The notes under the pieces were generated by a model. That model did not search any database and was not told where the DNA came from. It was given only the letters and a program-made list of their open reading frames with translations. From JBBIRM01 sp964517975 (lineage in GTDB: Bacteria > Desulfobacterota > BSN033 > UBA1163), in assembly GCA_964517975.1 (NCBI GenBank), contig CAZFDM010000025.1, forward strand, positions 1 through 6,989: a stretch of 6,989 nucleotides of DNA, in the 5' to 3' direction. The translations under genes and the position numbers were made by a program. Positions within the stretch are counted from its first letter, which is position 1, and every line of letters starts with the position of its first letter. This document shows positions 6,442-6,989 of the stretch, in pieces.

Positions 6442-6471
6442 AATCTATCTTTCCTACGTCTTTCTTGTCAA
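6442..6471 (-). promoter_or_regulatory. Candidate sigma70-type promoter of ndk-rlmN
   Basis: On the minus strand a perfect TTGACA (6471-6466) is followed after 18 nt by TAGATT (6447-6442), four of six matches to TATAAT. Transcription would start around 6435, leaving a short leader to the ndk start. The -35 is convincing and the -10 only fair. Confidence 0.5.
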
Positions 6472-6580
6472 GATCATTTAATGAGACCTCTAACAAAGTG
6501 AAAAAACCTTTTTCCCCAAAGAGTCGGTAGGAATAAATATTTGTATGGCTTGTCCTTTACAGAAAATCCGTAAGAAAGAG

Positions 6581-6622
6581 GATGAGAGACGATGGACGAG
6601 GAACGAGGAACAGGGGACGACA
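6581..6622. repeat. Degenerate 7-bp tandem repeat, about six units
   Basis: Consecutive heptamers read GATGAGA, GACGATG, GACGAGG, AACGAGG, AACAGGG and GACGACA, with consensus near GACGAGG. The purine-rich strand is the plus strand. It directly precedes the GTAG-flanked palindrome at 6629. It has no coding signature and no known role. Confidence 0.6.
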
Positions 6623-6628
6623 ACCAGC

Positions 6629-6654
6629 GTAGGGTAAGGGCTTGTCCCTTACCT
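6629..6654. repeat. GTAG-flanked palindromic repeat, copy D (REP-like)
   Basis: GTAG (6629-6632) is followed by a perfect 8-bp stem, GGTAAGGG and CCCTTACC, with loop CTTGT. The same stem as copies A and B, more than 6 kb away, with a different loop, shows that the stem is the conserved part. Confidence 0.8.
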
Positions 6655-6695
6655 CCCCCCAACCCCCTCTTAAGTTAAGAGGGGGAGAAGGGGAG
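6653..6695. repeat. Strong GC-rich hairpin with a perfect 23-nt palindromic core
   Basis: CCCCCTCTTAA (6663-6673) and TTAAGAGGGGG (6675-6685) are perfect inverse complements around a single G. Beyond a small internal loop the outer bases CTCCCC (6653-6658) and GGGGAG (6690-6695) pair as well. No U tract follows on either strand, so it is not a standard intrinsic terminator. It abuts copy D of the GTAG repeat, so the two may form one composite element. Confidence 0.7.
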
Positions 6696-6730
6696 TTATG
6701 AAATTTCAAGATGGAAAATAGATCAGATTT

Positions 6731-6756
6731 TTAGGGCTTGGGCTTGCCCCTTACCT
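6731..6756. repeat. Degenerate palindromic repeat, copy E
   Basis: The 26 bases match copy D at 21 positions, including the 3' arm CCCTTACCT. The differences lie mainly in the left arm (GGGCTTGGG instead of GGGTAAGGG) and the first base of GTAG, so the stem is broken. It looks like a decayed member of the family. Confidence 0.6.
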
Positions 6757-6771
6757 CAATAAAGATACGGA

Positions 6772-6797
6772 GTAGGGTAAATGTTTATCCCTTACCT
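6772..6797. repeat. GTAG-flanked palindromic repeat, copy F
   Basis: GTAG, then GGTAAATG, loop TTTAT and CCCTTACC. It differs from copy B at three of 26 positions, two of which disrupt the stem. The TTTAT loop groups it with copies A and B. Confidence 0.7.
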
Positions 6798-6806
6798 AAA
6801 GCCCTT

Positions 6807-6831
6807 TTTAGAGAATATTTAATTCTCTAAA
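6807..6831. promoter_or_regulatory. Perfect inverted repeat upstream of the flavoprotein gene, possible operator
   Basis: TTTAGAGAAT and ATTCTCTAAA form a perfect 10-bp dyad around the 5-nt spacer ATTTA. It ends 14 bp before the -35 hexamer of the gene's candidate promoter, a position suited to an activator or repressor site. It does not match the GTAG repeat family. No known regulator consensus was recognised, and a simple hairpin of no function is possible. Confidence 0.45.
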
Positions 6832-6845
6832 TCCTCTGGGAGACA

Positions 6846-6875
6846 TTGACAAAGAAGGGGGGATTCGACTATACA
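6846..6875 (+). promoter_or_regulatory. Candidate sigma70-type promoter of the flavoprotein gene
   Basis: A perfect TTGACA (6846-6851) is followed after 18 nt by TATACA (6870-6875), four of six matches. It lies 31-60 bases ahead of the ATG at 6906. Confidence 0.5.
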
Positions 6876-6905
6876 TAAGATACTTTTTGATAAGGGGAGA
6901 GGAAG

Positions 6906-6989
6906 ATGAATCAAAGACCGTCCAATTCTTATGACGTGATCATCATTGGGGGAGGTCCTGCCGGGTTAACTGCTGGCCTCTACACCTCG
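6906..6989 (+). CDS. trxB: Thioredoxin reductase-like FAD/NAD(P)-dependent flavoprotein, N-terminal 28 residues only
   Basis: The frame begins at ATG 6906, with the purine-rich AGGGGAGAGG just ahead of it, and runs off the window. After nine variable residues it reads YDVIIIGGGPAGLTAGLYTS, which is the FAD-binding beta-alpha-beta unit (GxGxxG as GGGPAG) with the AGLYTS continuation characteristic of thioredoxin-disulfide reductase. TrxB uses NADPH to reduce thioredoxin through a CxxC pair that would lie beyond the edge. Related ferredoxin-thioredoxin or alkyl hydroperoxide reductase flavoproteins share this N-terminus, so the exact member is open. Confidence 0.75.
   Translation, partial: MNQRPSNSYDVIIIGGGPAGLTAGLYTS

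Larger units (their letters stand above)
6472..6905. other. Long intergenic region rich in repeats between ndk and the flavoprotein gene
   Basis: The two flanking genes are divergent, so this stretch holds both promoters. Apart from the repeats, the hairpin and the promoter listed separately, positions 6472-6580 show nothing I can name. A leftward open frame at 6662-6474 runs through the repeats and toward the ndk promoter and looks non-coding. No RNA gene was recognised. Confidence 0.6.

Noticed and set aside
6474..6662. Leftward 62-residue frame in the intergenic region
   Set aside because: It runs through the palindromic repeats and the heptamer array, has no domain signature, and ends just upstream of the ndk promoter.
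6653..6695. Intrinsic terminator
   Set aside because: The stem is strong but no run of T follows on either strand, and no gene ends toward it.
6699..6708. TGAAATTTCA, a perfect 10-bp palindrome, as an operator
   Set aside because: It is short, AT-rich and far from both promoters, so chance is sufficient explanation.

Overview
The window looks like chromosomal DNA from a Gram-negative-type anaerobe, most plausibly a deltaproteobacterial (Desulfobacterota-like) lineage. That placement is an inference from gene content (an Asn/Gln amidotransferase subunit, MtnA, a DUF62 SAM hydrolase, and an ndk-rlmN pair) and from moderate G+C with many short palindromic repeats between genes. No taxonomic search was possible.

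Layout. Positions 1-414 are mostly non-coding. They hold a possible truncated leftward reading frame at the edge, GTAG-flanked palindromic repeats (158-243) and a very good sigma70-type promoter (358-384). From 415 to 4903 a tight rightward operon runs gatB, mtnA, a SAM hydrolase (DUF62) and a class I/II aminotransferase, with gaps of 13 and 22 nt and then a 4-nt overlap. The leftward pair ndk-rlmN (6410 to 4894) converges on it, and the two 3' ends overlap by 10 bp. Positions 6411-6905 hold the ndk promoter on the minus strand, a heptamer tandem repeat, a strong hairpin, three more members of the same palindromic repeat family, an inverted repeat and a promoter. The beginning of a thioredoxin-reductase-like flavoprotein gene starts at 6906 and runs off the right edge.

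How the genes fit together. GatB serves tRNA-dependent amidation. MtnA handles the ribose part of methylthioadenosine in methionine salvage. The DUF62 enzyme hydrolyses SAM to adenosine and methionine. The aminotransferase could in principle perform the last transamination of methionine salvage, but its substrate cannot be read from sequence. The rightward operon therefore has a SAM/methionine-recycling flavour attached to a translation gene. RlmN also consumes SAM, but it lies on the other strand. All complete genes look intact, with catalytic residues present. The most unusual material is the intergenic repeat family and the non-canonical SAM-related operon, not any clearly new system.
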